A stretch of 64,000 bases of DNA from Haladaptatus litoreus (GCF_900156425.1 NZ_FTNO01000006.1:62001-126000), one strand, 5' to 3'; shown: positions 27,610 to 36,572, counted from the first letter of the stretch. Notes: a model not told the origin generated them from the letters alone. Numbers and translations are program-made.

Positions 27610-28944
27610 TCAGCCCGATCGACCGACTGATGGCAAGAAGTGACCGTCGTTGAGCTCGGCGACAATCTTTGTCTCTGTACCGTTAAGTTGGACTTTCAGA
27701 CTGGGAGCAAGCGTTCCGCCAAAGAGTTCCTTTTGCTCTTCTGATGGAAGATAACCCACTTCGTCGAGGCTGATCGAACCGCGGGACGTATTGTCGAGCC
27801 CACGGAAGTTCTCGAAGCTTTCGACCAAGATGTTGTCCCCTTGGGGCATCGCAAGCCACGAATACGCTTGAAATGGTGCTTCTTCGGGATTTGCAATAAC
27901 TAGTCCACTCTCGTTGAGCGGTTTGTAGTCACCATACAGTGAATCGCCCACGAACCCGTACAGAGCGTCAGGACCGCTCAGACCAGGCGCGAAAGTGAAC
28001 TTGTGACTAATAGTGAACAGATACCACTTGCCGTCGTTGAATACAAAGTGAGGGCGCTCGAGCTGTTGGTTGGTTCCGATCGCTTCCATCACTGGCGGCA
28101 ATAGTTCCCACTCGGTCAACTCATCATTTGTTGCCCGCATGACGCCGATGTTTCCGTTGAAGCTTTTTGGGTCGCTTGGATCCTTACTCCCAGTTGGCGT
28201 GTTCGCCTCGAACACGGCAAGGTCTTCACCCGTTTCAGGATGCTTGAAATACCACGGATCACGGAACGCATAGACGATACCTTGATCCTTTGATTGTTCC
28301 AGTGTCTGGTACATCTCACCGTCAGGCGTTCCCATGATGAGATGTTCTTGGTCGCCGGTCAGTTCGACGCCCTTTGGACTCGTTTCAATCGAAGCACCGA
28401 TGCCCAGTGCGGGCCGCTGTCGGAACTCCGGCTCGGGACTGACAGCCGTGTAGAAGTGATAAATCTGCTCTTCGGTCTGATCATACATCGCAGAGCCGGC
28501 CCATTGATGATGGCCGAGTGGAGCGTCGAATGCCTTACCACCTTCTTGCCAATTCTTACCGTTCCGCGAGTAGAAGTACCGAATGGTCGCTGCATTGTGG
28601 CGGGCACCTGGGACGAGGTCGTTGGGTGCTGTGAGTGAGAAGACGATTTGCCACCCGTTAATCTTCACAATCGAACCATCGCGCGTCCGAAGTGGCCACG
28701 TGTCCCAAATCCAATAATCATCAGAAATCGAGTTGGGATTGTCGCTGATTACCGGTGCAGTGGTATCATCAGTCAGTTTGATCTGCTCTGCTTCTGCGCG
28801 TGTCCATTGGTCGGTACTGTCTGTTTCAACGGCAGCCGCTGAGCCATTCATCGATGAGAGACCCAGACTGGCAACACCAAGGCCAGCGGCTGTTTTCATG
28901 AAACTTCGTCGGTTCGTTTTCAGCGAGTCGTTCTCGTCTACCAT
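27610..28944 (-). CDS. Glycoside hydrolase family 68 levansucrase/inulosucrase
   Basis: A 444-residue secreted fructosyltransferase or sucrose hydrolase. The Tat signal is RRSFMK (residues 12-17) followed by a hydrophobic stretch ending near SAAAVE. The five-bladed propeller triad is visible: nucleophile D81 in WDTWPLR, stabiliser D229 in AFRDPWYF, and acid/base E296 in QQLERPHF. The enzyme would split sucrose and build beta-fructans or release fructose outside the cell. I start at MVDENDSL (28944) because the preceding MIA residues add nothing. The TrmB-type regulator immediately upstream on the same strand probably senses a sugar and controls it. Confidence 0.9.
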   Translation of the reverse strand: MVDENDSLKTNRRSFMKTAAGLGVASLGLSSMNGSAAAVETDSTDQWTRAEAEQIKLTDDTTAPVISDNPNSISDDYWIWDTWPLRTRDGSIVKINGWQIVFSLTAPNDLVPGARHNAATIRYFYSRNGKNWQEGGKAFDAPLGHHQWAGSAMYDQTEEQIYHFYTAVSPEPEFRQRPALGIGASIETSPKGVELTGDQEHLIMGTPDGEMYQTLEQSKDQGIVYAFRDPWYFKHPETGEDLAVFEANTPTGSKDPSDPKSFNGNIGVMRATNDELTEWELLPPVMEAIGTNQQLERPHFVFNDGKWYLFTISHKFTFAPGLSGPDALYGFVGDSLYGDYKPLNESGLVIANPEEAPFQAYSWLAMPQGDNILVESFENFRGLDNTSRGSISLDEVGYLPSEEQKELFGGTLAPSLKVQLNGTETKIVAELNDGHFLPSVGRSG

Positions 28945-29199
28945 TGCGATCAAATCTTTAATCTACCACTTGAATAAGTTTCTGGCGAGAATTTTGATTA
29001 TAGAGATAACGATGCTTACGATTGCTATCTAACAAATTTAGCAATCTTCTACTACTAATAAAATAAAAAATTATTGACCTCATCTCTAACTCTCATGTAG
29101 ATGATTAATCAAAATATGTCACGAGATACTATCGATGTGTCTGCGTCAAGGATTTGAATGGACGTGAAAAGTACTTTGTCCCGTGAACAAATCAACTAA

Positions 29200-30279
29200 T
29201 CAATTCAGTCGAAAAGTGACCGACGTCGCTTCGTAATCTTCCAAAATCGTATTTTGTCCCCCAACACTGACTTCGCCTGCATCGGTCTCAATGTAGAGAC
29301 TTGTCTCCAACGTATGTTCGTTGGTCGGTGGTTCAACGAGTGCCTGGCGGATTTGGCTCACTGTCCCGGAGATCGTCTTCCCGTTGGTCGTTTTGATGTC
29401 TGCCCAGAGATCCATCCCTGACTTTTGATGAAGCCGTGCGTGAAGGACTGCCTGCCAAAACCACTCGAACGTTTTCGGGAGCGAATCTGGTTCAGTGACG
29501 AAGACTTCCTCCCCTGCTAGCCAATAGACGCCAAAGAACATTCCGCGAACAGAGCCTGCTAAGTGTCGTTCCGAGACTGCGACACCGTCGCCACGATCGT
29601 GAGTTCCAGACAATAATTGGGCATCACCTATCAAAACCGACTGTGTTGTTTGATGCTTTCTTGACTGGGTATCTGTGGCAAACAGGAATAGGACATTCTC
29701 GCTCCAACACCGAACAACATCTGCGGCACCCCTATACCGCTTTCGCGCTTCTTCAAGGTCATCTACGTCTTGGACCAGGAGGAAAACAAGAAGATCTCGC
29801 CCGACTGCAGCCTGTAGTTCTGACTCAATTTCTGGGTATATTTGTTTAGGAATTGCAACGATAACTTCTCTTTGTGCTTTCGAGATGGCGTCTCGCAATC
29901 GTTTGATTGCAGTCTTTTGAGACTTCACCATCTTCAGCTCCGGAGTCCGAGGTTCTGTGTCGTTAAACCGATCTTTGAGAACTGGTGTTATCGAATCTAT
30001 TCGACTTGCGAGGGTTGCCATCGATTCCTCCGGCGGTATGGCACGAATTGTCTTCGGTGACGCGTGATCGTTAACATGGACTAAGCCACGGTCTTCCAGC
30101 CGGTCGGTGATGGTGTATACCGCTTGCTGTGTGACGTCAGCGTCTTCTGAAATGGCACCCGTGGTTGCTTCTCCTTGCTCTAAGAGAGTGAGATAGACAT
30201 CGATCTCTTTGTTCGAGAATCCGAACTCGCCTAGCTCTTCCCTAAGCATCCCGTCGTTTGGCTTACCGTCCCGAGACAT
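29200..30279 (-). CDS. TrmB-family sugar-sensing transcriptional regulator
   Basis: A 359-residue protein. An N-terminal winged helix (about residues 12-75) contains LGEFGFSNKEIDVYLTLLEQ and a recognition helix DADVTQQAVYTITDRLEDRG. A phospholipase-D-like linker part follows (ISKAQREVIVAIPKQIYPEI). The C-terminal sugar-binding barrel characteristic of TrmB includes TTNGKTISGTVSQIRQ. TrmB proteins repress or activate sugar genes depending on ligand. It sits about 250 bases upstream of the levansucrase gene on the same strand, so control of fructan or sucrose use is inferred. Confidence 0.82.
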   Translation of the reverse strand: MSRDGKPNDGMLREELGEFGFSNKEIDVYLTLLEQGEATTGAISEDADVTQQAVYTITDRLEDRGLVHVNDHASPKTIRAIPPEESMATLASRIDSITPVLKDRFNDTEPRTPELKMVKSQKTAIKRLRDAISKAQREVIVAIPKQIYPEIESELQAAVGRDLLVFLLVQDVDDLEEARKRYRGAADVVRCWSENVLFLFATDTQSRKHQTTQSVLIGDAQLLSGTHDRGDGVAVSERHLAGSVRGMFFGVYWLAGEEVFVTEPDSLPKTFEWFWQAVLHARLHQKSGMDLWADIKTTNGKTISGTVSQIRQALVEPPTNEHTLETSLYIETDAGEVSVGGQNTILEDYEATSVTFRLN

Positions 30280-30738
30280 TATGCTGGTCGTTGAGGCTCA
30301 GGGATAATTTGGCTGTTCATTCGTGTGTAGTTGTCTGGAGAGTAAACGACCTCGTCTCTATCGGCGCATACTCTTGTGAAATCATGTGCCGTTGGTGAAC
30401 TCCATAGCAATCGTCGGTCAGAAAAAATTGCTACTGTTGGTAGCAACGAACGATATTGACGAGGACAACGTCGACACGATCATGACGGGAGGTTGTCGCC
30501 CTTCGAAATCCTATTCTTGACCGGCGATAGCGAACAGATTACACTGTCGTAATCTCCTTCAGCCGCCCAGTGTAATCAGCTAAACTGCTTCTTTCCTTCT
30601 CTTCAACCCACGAAGAGAAGAAGAAGCAATTACACCCTCCAGTAGTCACCCGTTCATTCCGCCCTCAGAGGGGGTGCAAGTTGCACCCCCTCCTCATCTC
30701 TCGAAGGTCGTCGATTACGGTCGGTGGCTCGGTGGTGA
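30280..30738. other. Intergenic region rich in inverted repeats
   Basis: No gene was found between the TrmB gene and the coiled-coil plasmid gene. The second half contains the inverted repeats annotated separately; the first half shows nothing recognisable. Confidence 0.5.
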
Positions 30739-30760
30739 TTACGACACCGTAATCTCCTCC
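30536..30760. repeat. Cluster of four perfect inverted repeats
   Basis: Four hairpin-forming elements lie within 225 bases. One is AGATTAC/GTAATCT at 30536-30542 and 30549-30555. One is CTTCTCTTC/GAAGAGAAG at 30596-30604 and 30612-30620. One is a 12-base perfect stem around a single central base at 30668-30692 (GAGGGGGTGCAA and its complement). The last is GATTACG/CGTAATC at 30737-30754, straddling a stop codon. The nonamer GTAATCTCC recurs at 30549 and 30749, exactly 200 bases apart. This density suggests a replication, partition or recombination site, or strong terminators. Confidence 0.55.
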
Positions 30761-31623
30761 GTGATGCTCTCGTCTTCGTCGGACGTGATTACTGACGCTG
30801 ACGAGAGAACATCGAACTCTTCGTCAACGTCTTCCGCCACTACGTCTGGGTTTTCCTGATCGTTACTGCCATCGTCGCTTCTCTGGTTGTTGGCATCCGT
30901 GTTCTTGTCTCCTGTACTGATGTGCTCCATCTGTGCTACAAAGAACGTCTCCCACTCATCCTCGTCAGCTACGAGGACGTTTTTTTCGTTGCGGTGTTTC
31001 AGTGTGACAAGATTGCTGTTGTCCTCTGGATCAGGCGTCTCACTCTGACTCGTTCCTCGTGCGACGAACTCCATGACACGGCGCACCGTGTTTGGGTTAG
31101 TGTCCAGATCGTGTTCGTCGAGGATCTGTTTAACGAGCCACGATGGCATTCGCATCTTACCGTGACCTCGTCGTGCGCGCTCGTGGAAGGCTGCCCAGAC
31201 GAAGGTTGCACGCTCCTTGTTCTTCGAGAGGTCGTGACTGCCGGTCTTCCGAGCGGCTGTATCGCGTTGAATCTGCAGTTGGTTTCCTGTGCCATCAAGA
31301 TCGAGGACGTCGCTCACGTCGACTTCACCGCGTTCAAGATCGTCGATGCGTTGGTCGTGGTCGTCCAGTCGTTCGCCGTGTCGTTCGACGGCTTTGCCGA
31401 GTGGGTATGGTCCAACCCAGAGATTCTCCGCTTTCTTTTCTTCTCCACGCCATTCGATGGTTGTCTGCGCTTCAAGCTCCTCAATTCGCTGGTCTTTTTC
31501 GGCGACTTCGTGTTCGAGATCGTCGATGCGGTCGGTCAGCGACTGAACGTGCTTGGCGAGATTCTCGATAGCAATAGGAGACTCGTTACCGACGCACTGA
31601 GTCTCCCACTGTGTCCCCGTCAT
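30739..31623 (-). CDS. Coiled-coil plasmid/virus-type protein of unknown function
   Basis: A 294-residue, very acidic protein. Residues about 17-50 form a strong coiled coil (NLAKHVQSLTDRIDDLEHEV, then EKDQRIEEL) and a second one follows at about 78-100 (ERHGERLDDHDQRIDDLE). A globular middle part (SKNKERATFVWAAFHERARR then LVKQILDEHDLDTNPNTVRRVMEF) looks like a winged-helix or HTH DNA-binding domain. The tail from about residue 235 is disordered and acidic. Its start overlaps the stop of the upstream HTH gene (ATGA). A decayed relative lies at 27010-27450. A plasmid-maintenance role is plausible but not shown. Confidence 0.6.
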   Translation of the reverse strand: MTGTQWETQCVGNESPIAIENLAKHVQSLTDRIDDLEHEVAEKDQRIEELEAQTTIEWRGEEKKAENLWVGPYPLGKAVERHGERLDDHDQRIDDLERGEVDVSDVLDLDGTGNQLQIQRDTAARKTGSHDLSKNKERATFVWAAFHERARRGHGKMRMPSWLVKQILDEHDLDTNPNTVRRVMEFVARGTSQSETPDPEDNSNLVTLKHRNEKNVLVADEDEWETFFVAQMEHISTGDKNTDANNQRSDDGSNDQENPDVVAEDVDEEFDVLSSASVITSDEDESITEEITVS

Positions 31624-32036
31624 CGTCGTTCACCCAGTGGTGTGAGACCGAGATCTTCGGGAGCTAATTTTTCGAGGTATTCAGCCAGTGCTGGTAGTCC
31701 ATCGGTCGCTGGATCGTAGATGTCATACTGAATCAGCCACGTGCGAGCAGTCGATTCCGAGATCCCGAAGTGAGACGCCGTCCCAGCAATCGTTCTGATT
31801 CGGTCGTACACCGAACGGAGCTGGTCAGGATCTCGGTACGGGAAGCTCTCGGATTGTCCCGGTGTCGTTTGTGGGTGCTGTGGTGGGATTGATTCTTCTA
31901 CCCACGATGCCGTTCCGTCGTGTGCTGAAGTCGTCCAATTCGGAGTTCCATCTTCTCTCTGAATGCAGCGACGGTTGTGTTTTGGCAGGGAAGCTTTACA
32001 ACAGTCTCTCTCGAAGTTCTGATTGCTCTGGTGCAT
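31620..32036 (-). CDS. Small HTH protein paired with the coiled-coil gene
   Basis: About 138 residues if started at the ATG at 32036 (MHQSNQNFERDCCKAS); the frame stays open to a GTG at 32117. The C-terminal half has a helix-turn-helix-like segment IAGTASHFGISESTARTWLI followed by DIYDPATDGLPALAEYLEKL. The N-terminal part has several Cys and His (CCKASLPKHNRRC) that could bind a metal. It overlaps the coiled-coil gene by four bases, so the two are co-translated. No function is recognised. Confidence 0.55.
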   Translation of the reverse strand: MHQSNQNFERDCCKASLPKHNRRCIQREDGTPNWTTSAHDGTASWVEESIPPQHPQTTPGQSESFPYRDPDQLRSVYDRIRTIAGTASHFGISESTARTWLIQYDIYDPATDGLPALAEYLEKLAPEDLGLTPLGERR

Positions 32037-32359
32037 GATTGCAATGCTATTGCCAGAGGCGGCCGGTGTGTCTGCGAACGAGTGCTTAGAGTCCACTGAT
32101 GTTCGCGCGGTTTGCACACCGGTGACTTCTCACCCGAGAGCCACGCAATTCGACACGGAGTCTATGTGTTGTCACGTGTTGAGCAACTCCGGTGGCAGGT
32201 ATTGGCATCGACCTCTGGCGTGACTATCGCTACTCAGTGGGGTGTATTATTTGCACCGCCGTTTACACCGTAAAAGTGTGTGGAACACTGGAAAACGAGG
32301 AATCATATAATAGTTGATGTGTCAACATCAGGTGCATACTATTTGGCGTCTCACGTCAG

Positions 32360-33469
32360 CTATAGTCTCCCGATGTCTGTTTCCGTGGCGGGAGTAGCAT
32401 CTGCACGATAAGATTCATACAAATCGATTCCCCACTCGACTAGTTTGTCATTCGAACTAACGATCATCGCGATATGATTTCCATCTCCGGACTCATTGTA
32501 CGCTCCGACTGCGACTCGACGATTGTCGTAGATTCCGATACCAAGCGTATGTGGGTAATCGAGTGCATACACTTCGTAGTCACTGAAATCCAACGAATCG
32601 AGTATATACCGTGTTTCTGTTGCCTTCGTGATTTTCGCGAAGGTTGGCCAGTCGAATATCATTTCAGAGTCAATACTGTAATCGAAGAGCCGGTACGCGG
32701 CCCGATATGTATGAAACAGAACCGGGTTGTAAATTGAACATAGTCCGCGAAATTGGCTTGTATCCCAGTCATAAAGTGTGAGTGCTGCTGAAAGCACGGA
32801 AGCGGGGCGAGCAGGATCTGAAACGACTAATTTGGCATCAGAGAGTTCCTGTATGGGGAATGTAGCATCTTCTAACGGAAGACGCTGAAGCCACGGTGCT
32901 TTTTCGATGAGCTGTTGAACAGAAAGCGAGAGTTCATTGTATGCCTCTAATACTTGGCGTCCAAGCGCGGTGATTTGCTTCTCTCTATTGCTCTCTTCAA
33001 TCCATCCATAGTTTTGGAGGTCACCAAGAATCCGTCTAATCGTTGATTGTGATGGTGTACCACCCATCGCTGCGTGTAGTTCAGCAATTCGATAGGGTTC
33101 TCCTTTGAATTCTCGCAGAATGGCGACCGGATGGTCGGATCTGGTCAGGAACGCTAATTCCTTAATCGATAATATTTGAAGACAAGATTCGAGTACATCC
33201 AGTAGTGCTATGCCGCCAGCCGTTAGCTTGATCCTTGCCTTCTGGCTACGGATGAATCCATGATTCTGAAGAACTGCGAGATGATTTGAGGCCGCCTGCC
33301 GAGTAATGTCCGCATTGCGGATGATCTCAGATTGTGTGACCGGATTTGAAATGGCGTCGAGGGTGCGTAGGGTGGCAAGACGTGCTGAATCAACCGTCTC
33401 GTTAATCACACTTTGTACAACGAATTCTTCATCAGTAATTGGGTTTTTCGCTCGTCGTTTTGCAGTCAC
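32360..33469 (-). CDS. Two-domain winged-helix transcriptional regulator (FilR1/ArsR-like)
   Basis: A 369-residue protein with two predicted winged helices. The first (about residues 35-85) reads VTQSEIIRNADITRQAASNH then LAVLQNHGFI. The second (about 115-165) reads YRIAELHAAMGGTPSQSTIR then RILGDLQNYGWIEE. The C-terminal half resembles the FilR1-type middle/effector domain of archaeal regulators. Ligand and targets are unknown. A GTTGA/TCAAC repeat with a four-base spacer lies near 32312-32325, just past its stop codon. It is divergent from nothing nearby and stands alone. Confidence 0.65.
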   Translation of the reverse strand: MTAKRRAKNPITDEEFVVQSVINETVDSARLATLRTLDAISNPVTQSEIIRNADITRQAASNHLAVLQNHGFIRSQKARIKLTAGGIALLDVLESCLQILSIKELAFLTRSDHPVAILREFKGEPYRIAELHAAMGGTPSQSTIRRILGDLQNYGWIEESNREKQITALGRQVLEAYNELSLSVQQLIEKAPWLQRLPLEDATFPIQELSDAKLVVSDPARPASVLSAALTLYDWDTSQFRGLCSIYNPVLFHTYRAAYRLFDYSIDSEMIFDWPTFAKITKATETRYILDSLDFSDYEVYALDYPHTLGIGIYDNRRVAVGAYNESGDGNHIAMIVSSNDKLVEWGIDLYESYRADATPATETDIGRL

Positions 33470-33602
33470 GGTTTTTGATTCTGAGACTAGGTTCAGCCCA
33501 CCTCATTTAGATAGTTGCTATTTTCTCCACAAAGTCTAGAAATCATAGAATATTCTATGGTATTTCCAATGCAATCAGATAATATAATATCAACACCTTC
33601 GT

Positions 33603-34454
33603 TCACAGTAACAGCGTAACACGTCCGACAACAAATGCCGCCACTGAAATATACATCCCGTACTTCAAAAGGGATTGGCTCTCCGCTGGATCGGTATAAC
33701 TCAGATATCCAGCGTAAAGCGTCACAAGAATCGCGGGTGCTACGATAACGAGATACGCGACTCCAAACGTACCGAGTACATACGGGACAGGACTTGCGAC
33801 TATCGCGACGAGTAACACTGCTGTTGCCATCGCAAGTGCTGATCGCTCTCCAATTGCGATGGGAAGTGTATTCAGGCCTTCTTCGCGGTCGCCTACAAGA
33901 TCTTCAATATCCTTGATGACCTCTCGGGCAAACGTCGAAAGGGCTGCCAAGAGAAACAATACAACGATTGGTGTACTCAACTGACCAACTGCGGCAGCAC
34001 CAAAGAGGAATGTACTCCCGCCAAGATAAGAGACAAGGACATTACCAACTCCGGGGAGTCCCTTGAAAAACTCCGTGTACGTCACGAGGGCAATTAGATT
34101 CACGACCGCAATGGCCGCTGCCAGCAACGGAAGCATAAACGCGAGTACACCAGCAATCGCGAAGAGCACGAAGCTAAAGACGAGTACCGTCTGAGGAGCG
34201 ACAGCCCCGCGTGGAATCGGTCGCTCGGGGTTGTTGATCCGGTCAATATCCCGGTCGAAATAATCGTTGATTGCCATTCCTCCACCCGTTGCCAGAATGG
34301 TTGTTGCGACCGCTGCGCCAACAGTACCGCCGTCAGAAAGAATACTACCGCCGTCAGCAACGAATGCGCCAATGAACGTCAACACACCGGATGTGACAGC
34401 ATTTCCTGGACGGGTGAGTTCGATGAGTCCACGAGCGCGCTCGACAAGCGACAC
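33603..34454 (-). CDS. UbiA-family geranylgeranylglyceryl-phosphate geranylgeranyltransferase
   Basis: A 283-residue polytopic prenyltransferase. Both Asp-rich motifs are present: N63-D-Y-F-D67-R-D-I-D71 and D182-I-E-D185-L-V-G-D189. Nine or so hydrophobic helices follow the UbiA pattern, and the length is that of archaeal digeranylgeranylglyceryl phosphate synthase, which adds the second C20 chain of archaeal membrane lipids. This is normally a chromosomal core gene. Here it lies between a regulator and P450 debris in a plasmid-like region, so it may be a second copy or may mark a chromosomal segment. A relative acting on another prenyl acceptor is the alternative. Confidence 0.8.
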   Translation of the reverse strand: MSLVERARGLIELTRPGNAVTSGVLTFIGAFVADGGSILSDGGTVGAAVATTILATGGGMAINDYFDRDIDRINNPERPIPRGAVAPQTVLVFSFVLFAIAGVLAFMLPLLAAAIAVVNLIALVTYTEFFKGLPGVGNVLVSYLGGSTFLFGAAAVGQLSTPIVVLFLLAALSTFAREVIKDIEDLVGDREEGLNTLPIAIGERSALAMATAVLLVAIVASPVPYVLGTFGVAYLVIVAPAILVTLYAGYLSYTDPAESQSLLKYGMYISVAAFVVGRVTLLL

Positions 34455-34493
34455 GCCACGGAATATCTTCGGCTAGCCAATAAACCACTCGAA

Positions 34494-34968
34494 GTGAATA
34501 GTGTCGAAACACAGCAATACAGAAGCCGAAAAGTCGATTTGGGGATCATATCTCATATTGTCACCGAAACACTCCGACTGTATCCACCAGTGCATACACT
34601 TCCTCGACAGACGACACAGGCCGTTGAAGTCGATGGTTATCAGATTCCTCCGGATACGGAAGTTCATCTCCCGATGCTGGCCGTACATCGGGATGAACGC
34701 TTCTACGATGACCCAGAGTCGTTCCGTCCTGATCGGTGGACACCGGTGTTCGAAAAAGAACTTCCGGAGTATGCGTTCATCCCCTTCGGCGGTGGTCGAC
34801 GGTCGTGTCTCGGTCGTGATTTTGCCCGACTCGAAGCGACGCTTGTTAGCGACGATTGGCCAACAATGGACGTTGGAGTGGGCGAACGACGAGACTCCGA
34901 TTTCGTTCGGGCCGGAAATCACCATGCAAACGGAAGAGGGATTGCCGATGCGGCTTGAATCGCGGTAA
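34494..34968 (+). pseudogene. Cytochrome P450 C-terminal remnant 1
   Basis: The frame holds a recognisable P450 C-terminus: K-helix ETLRLYPP, the GYQIPPDTEVHLP segment, DPESFRPDRW and the heme-binding loop FGGGRRSCLG with its cysteine ligand. Immediately after RLEATLV a two-base deletion, relative to remnant 2, shifts the frame. The true ending (LATIGQQWTLEW and on to EEGLPMRLESR) then continues in the next frame to about 34968. The N-terminal two-thirds of a P450 is missing, replaced by the start of the UbiA gene on the other strand. It is non-functional. Confidence 0.85.
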
Positions 34969-35371
34969 GACCTCTAAGGAACAAACGATGTCCGCTGAAA
35001 GTGAATAGGATGGGAGTTTATTGCCATTGAGGCGGAGTGCATTCTCGTACTTACCCATCTTGTCTCCCGTGATTACGACGGTATAATTAGCGCCCTTCGT
35101 CCCCTCCCGCGTTGGCTTCGCGGGGTCGCATCCACCCTGCGAGGACGGGTTGGACGAACGTGATCTCAATGTGATGTCCGTCGACGCCCATTGCGCCGTC
35201 CACGGACAGCGTTCGCGACGGTTTGTAGCTCACATCAGGACACATCACCTTCGCCGTCACCGACGACTGATGCCAATGATGTTCACTAGTTGTGTTCACT
35301 ACTGAATCTCACCACAGTCTCTCTTATTTTGGAGATATTGTTCATACTGATCGGATTCGACGGTCATGTAT
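34969..35371. other. Debris between the two P450 remnants
   Basis: No intact gene was found. On the minus strand frames at 34950-35299 read GTKGANYTVVITGDKMGKYE and VDGAMGVDGHHIEITFVQP. These are protein-like but split between two frames, so they probably represent one decayed gene that I do not recognise. The block may have been inserted together with, or between copies of, the duplicated P450 end. Confidence 0.35.
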
Positions 35372-35522
35372 TAATCCTGATTTTGCTCGGCTCGAGGCGA
35401 CGTTGGTACTTGCAACGATTGGTCAAGAGTGGACGATGGAGTGGGTTCAAGAAGAGACCGAAATCTCGTCTGGTCTAGTGATCACGATGCAGAGGACGGG
35501 TTACCGATGCGACTCATCTTGA
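35372..35522 (+). pseudogene. Cytochrome P450 C-terminal remnant 2
   Basis: The frame reads DFARLEATLVLATIGQEWTM then EWVQEETEISSGLVITMQ. This is the extreme C-terminus of a P450 closely similar to remnant 1 but without its two-base deletion. A different frameshift near 35495 moves the final EDGLPMRL into another frame. Everything upstream, including the heme loop, is missing. The two remnants share the sequence from DFARLEATL onward, so they arose by duplication or from two related P450 genes. Confidence 0.75.
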
Positions 35523-35561
35523 GATACAGGACTGTCATGGAGGTGCTTAGGTCTCTACGCT

Positions 35562-35738
35562 ATGCCAACCAAATACATTCATGTTGTAACCACCCAAATT
35601 CACGGAGATTTCGATGAAGATCCCCTGCTAATTGGATCACCGTATCTACTTGTTCTCTACTGGCAGCCTATATCCGATGCTTTTGCCACGTGGTTTAGTG
35701 AGTCGTTATCAACGTTCTCCTTGATAACGTACGCTTAG
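35562..35738 (+). CDS. Possible small ORF of 58 residues
   Basis: An ATG frame (MPTKYIHVVTTQIHGDFDED then PLLIGSPYLLVLYWQP) ends at a TAG at 35736. Composition is protein-like, but there is no recognisable family, ribosome site or partner gene, and it lies in debris between a P450 remnant and the stress-protein gene. Treat as uncertain. Confidence 0.25.
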   Translation: MPTKYIHVVTTQIHGDFDEDPLLIGSPYLLVLYWQPISDAFATWFSESLSTFSLITYA

Positions 35739-35773
35739 CCAAGGTTAATTACAAGCTGAAGTTATCTTGAATA

Positions 35774-36217
35774 TCAAACCACACGAACTGGGATGTCAGT
35801 TTGGCCAAGAACACGTTTCGTCGTCGAACCAATGAGCGGCTTGTCAGGGTCTGACCGTCCTCGTCTTCCCATTACTACGAGATCGACATCATTTTCATGG
35901 ACATACTCGACGATCTCGTTTTCCGGGATTCCTGATTTTACGACGGCAACGCAGTTGACTCCGCTTTCTTCGGCTTGTTCTTCTATTTCGTTTACAAATG
36001 CACGCCCCTTTTTCTCTAGTCGCTGCCGTGTCTCCTTGATGTCGCTCGGGATTGCAACAAAACTTGCGTCCCCCATGTCCATCACGTAGAGTGCGTGTAC
36101 TGTTCCATTGCTCTCTTTTACGAGTTCTACTGCCTGTTCGGTTGCGCGCTTTGCCGCTTTGCTCCCATCCGTCGGCACCAAGACGTGTTTGTAAGATACT
36201 CCCCCCGTTTCGTCCAT
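35774..36217 (-). CDS. Universal stress protein (UspA family)
   Basis: A 147-residue single-domain Usp. The start VSYKHVLVPTDGSKAAKRA is the nucleotide-binding strand-loop. The C-terminal ATP-binding motif G-x2-G-x9-G-S/T is present as MGRRGRSDPDKPLIGSTTKRV. Such proteins are cytoplasmic dimers that bind ATP and help survival under stress. It is a stand-alone gene; starting at MDETGGVSYKH or a few residues later makes little difference. Confidence 0.9.
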   Translation of the reverse strand: MDETGGVSYKHVLVPTDGSKAAKRATEQAVELVKESNGTVHALYVMDMGDASFVAIPSDIKETRQRLEKKGRAFVNEIEEQAEESGVNCVAVVKSGIPENEIVEYVHENDVDLVVMGRRGRSDPDKPLIGSTTKRVLGQTDIPVRVV

Positions 36218-36443
36218 AGCTACTGCTTCAATCCGATGTCTAATGAAACAACACTCATTATTTCGAACGCCGTCTCCTTAATCGAACAGATGTGGCGTTT
36301 CAATAGCGGCGTGTCGGGTCACTCACCTGTCGTTCTTGTGGCTGTGTTTGTTTCAGTTTAAACATGGGCTGTTCTCGTCGGGAGTATTCGAACGAGAGTT
36401 TGTCCTTCACTGAATTATGCGGACTCGGCTGCGACACCGAAAT

Positions 36444-36572
36444 TCAGAGGACCCTCACCATGGTTCCAAGGATTGTATCGTAGACACGTCCGAATGTATC
36501 GGTGTTTTCACGCCACCGCTGTCGGATGTTGTCGGTGGCGTCTTGGTTGGGGGTGGGATCGAACCCAGTCAT
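36444..36572 (-). pseudogene. Truncated winged-helix protein N-terminus (42 codons)
   Basis: The frame MTGFDPTPNQDATDNIRQRW then RENTDTFGRVYDTILG resembles the start of haloarchaeal winged-helix proteins in which RWRxxTxTFxRVYDxxxG precedes the DNA-binding helices. Here it ends after MVRVL at a stop, before any HTH. It is most likely a truncated relic; a genuine micro-protein is less likely. Confidence 0.4.

Noticed and set aside
30922..31719. Plus-strand open frame of 265 residues over the coiled-coil gene
   Set aside because: It is rich in V, F and C and antisense to the acidic coiled-coil gene, which has a coupled partner and a decayed relative elsewhere; a shadow.
34494..34958. Functional short cytochrome P450
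   Set aside because: It lacks the N-terminal two-thirds, including the oxygen-binding I-helix, and is frameshifted after the heme loop.
36552..36570. GGGTTCGATCCC-like stretch on the minus strand resembling a tRNA T-arm
   Set aside because: The T-stem pairs only partly, and there is no acceptor stem, D-arm or anticodon arm nearby. The bases are explained as codons of the truncated winged-helix fragment.
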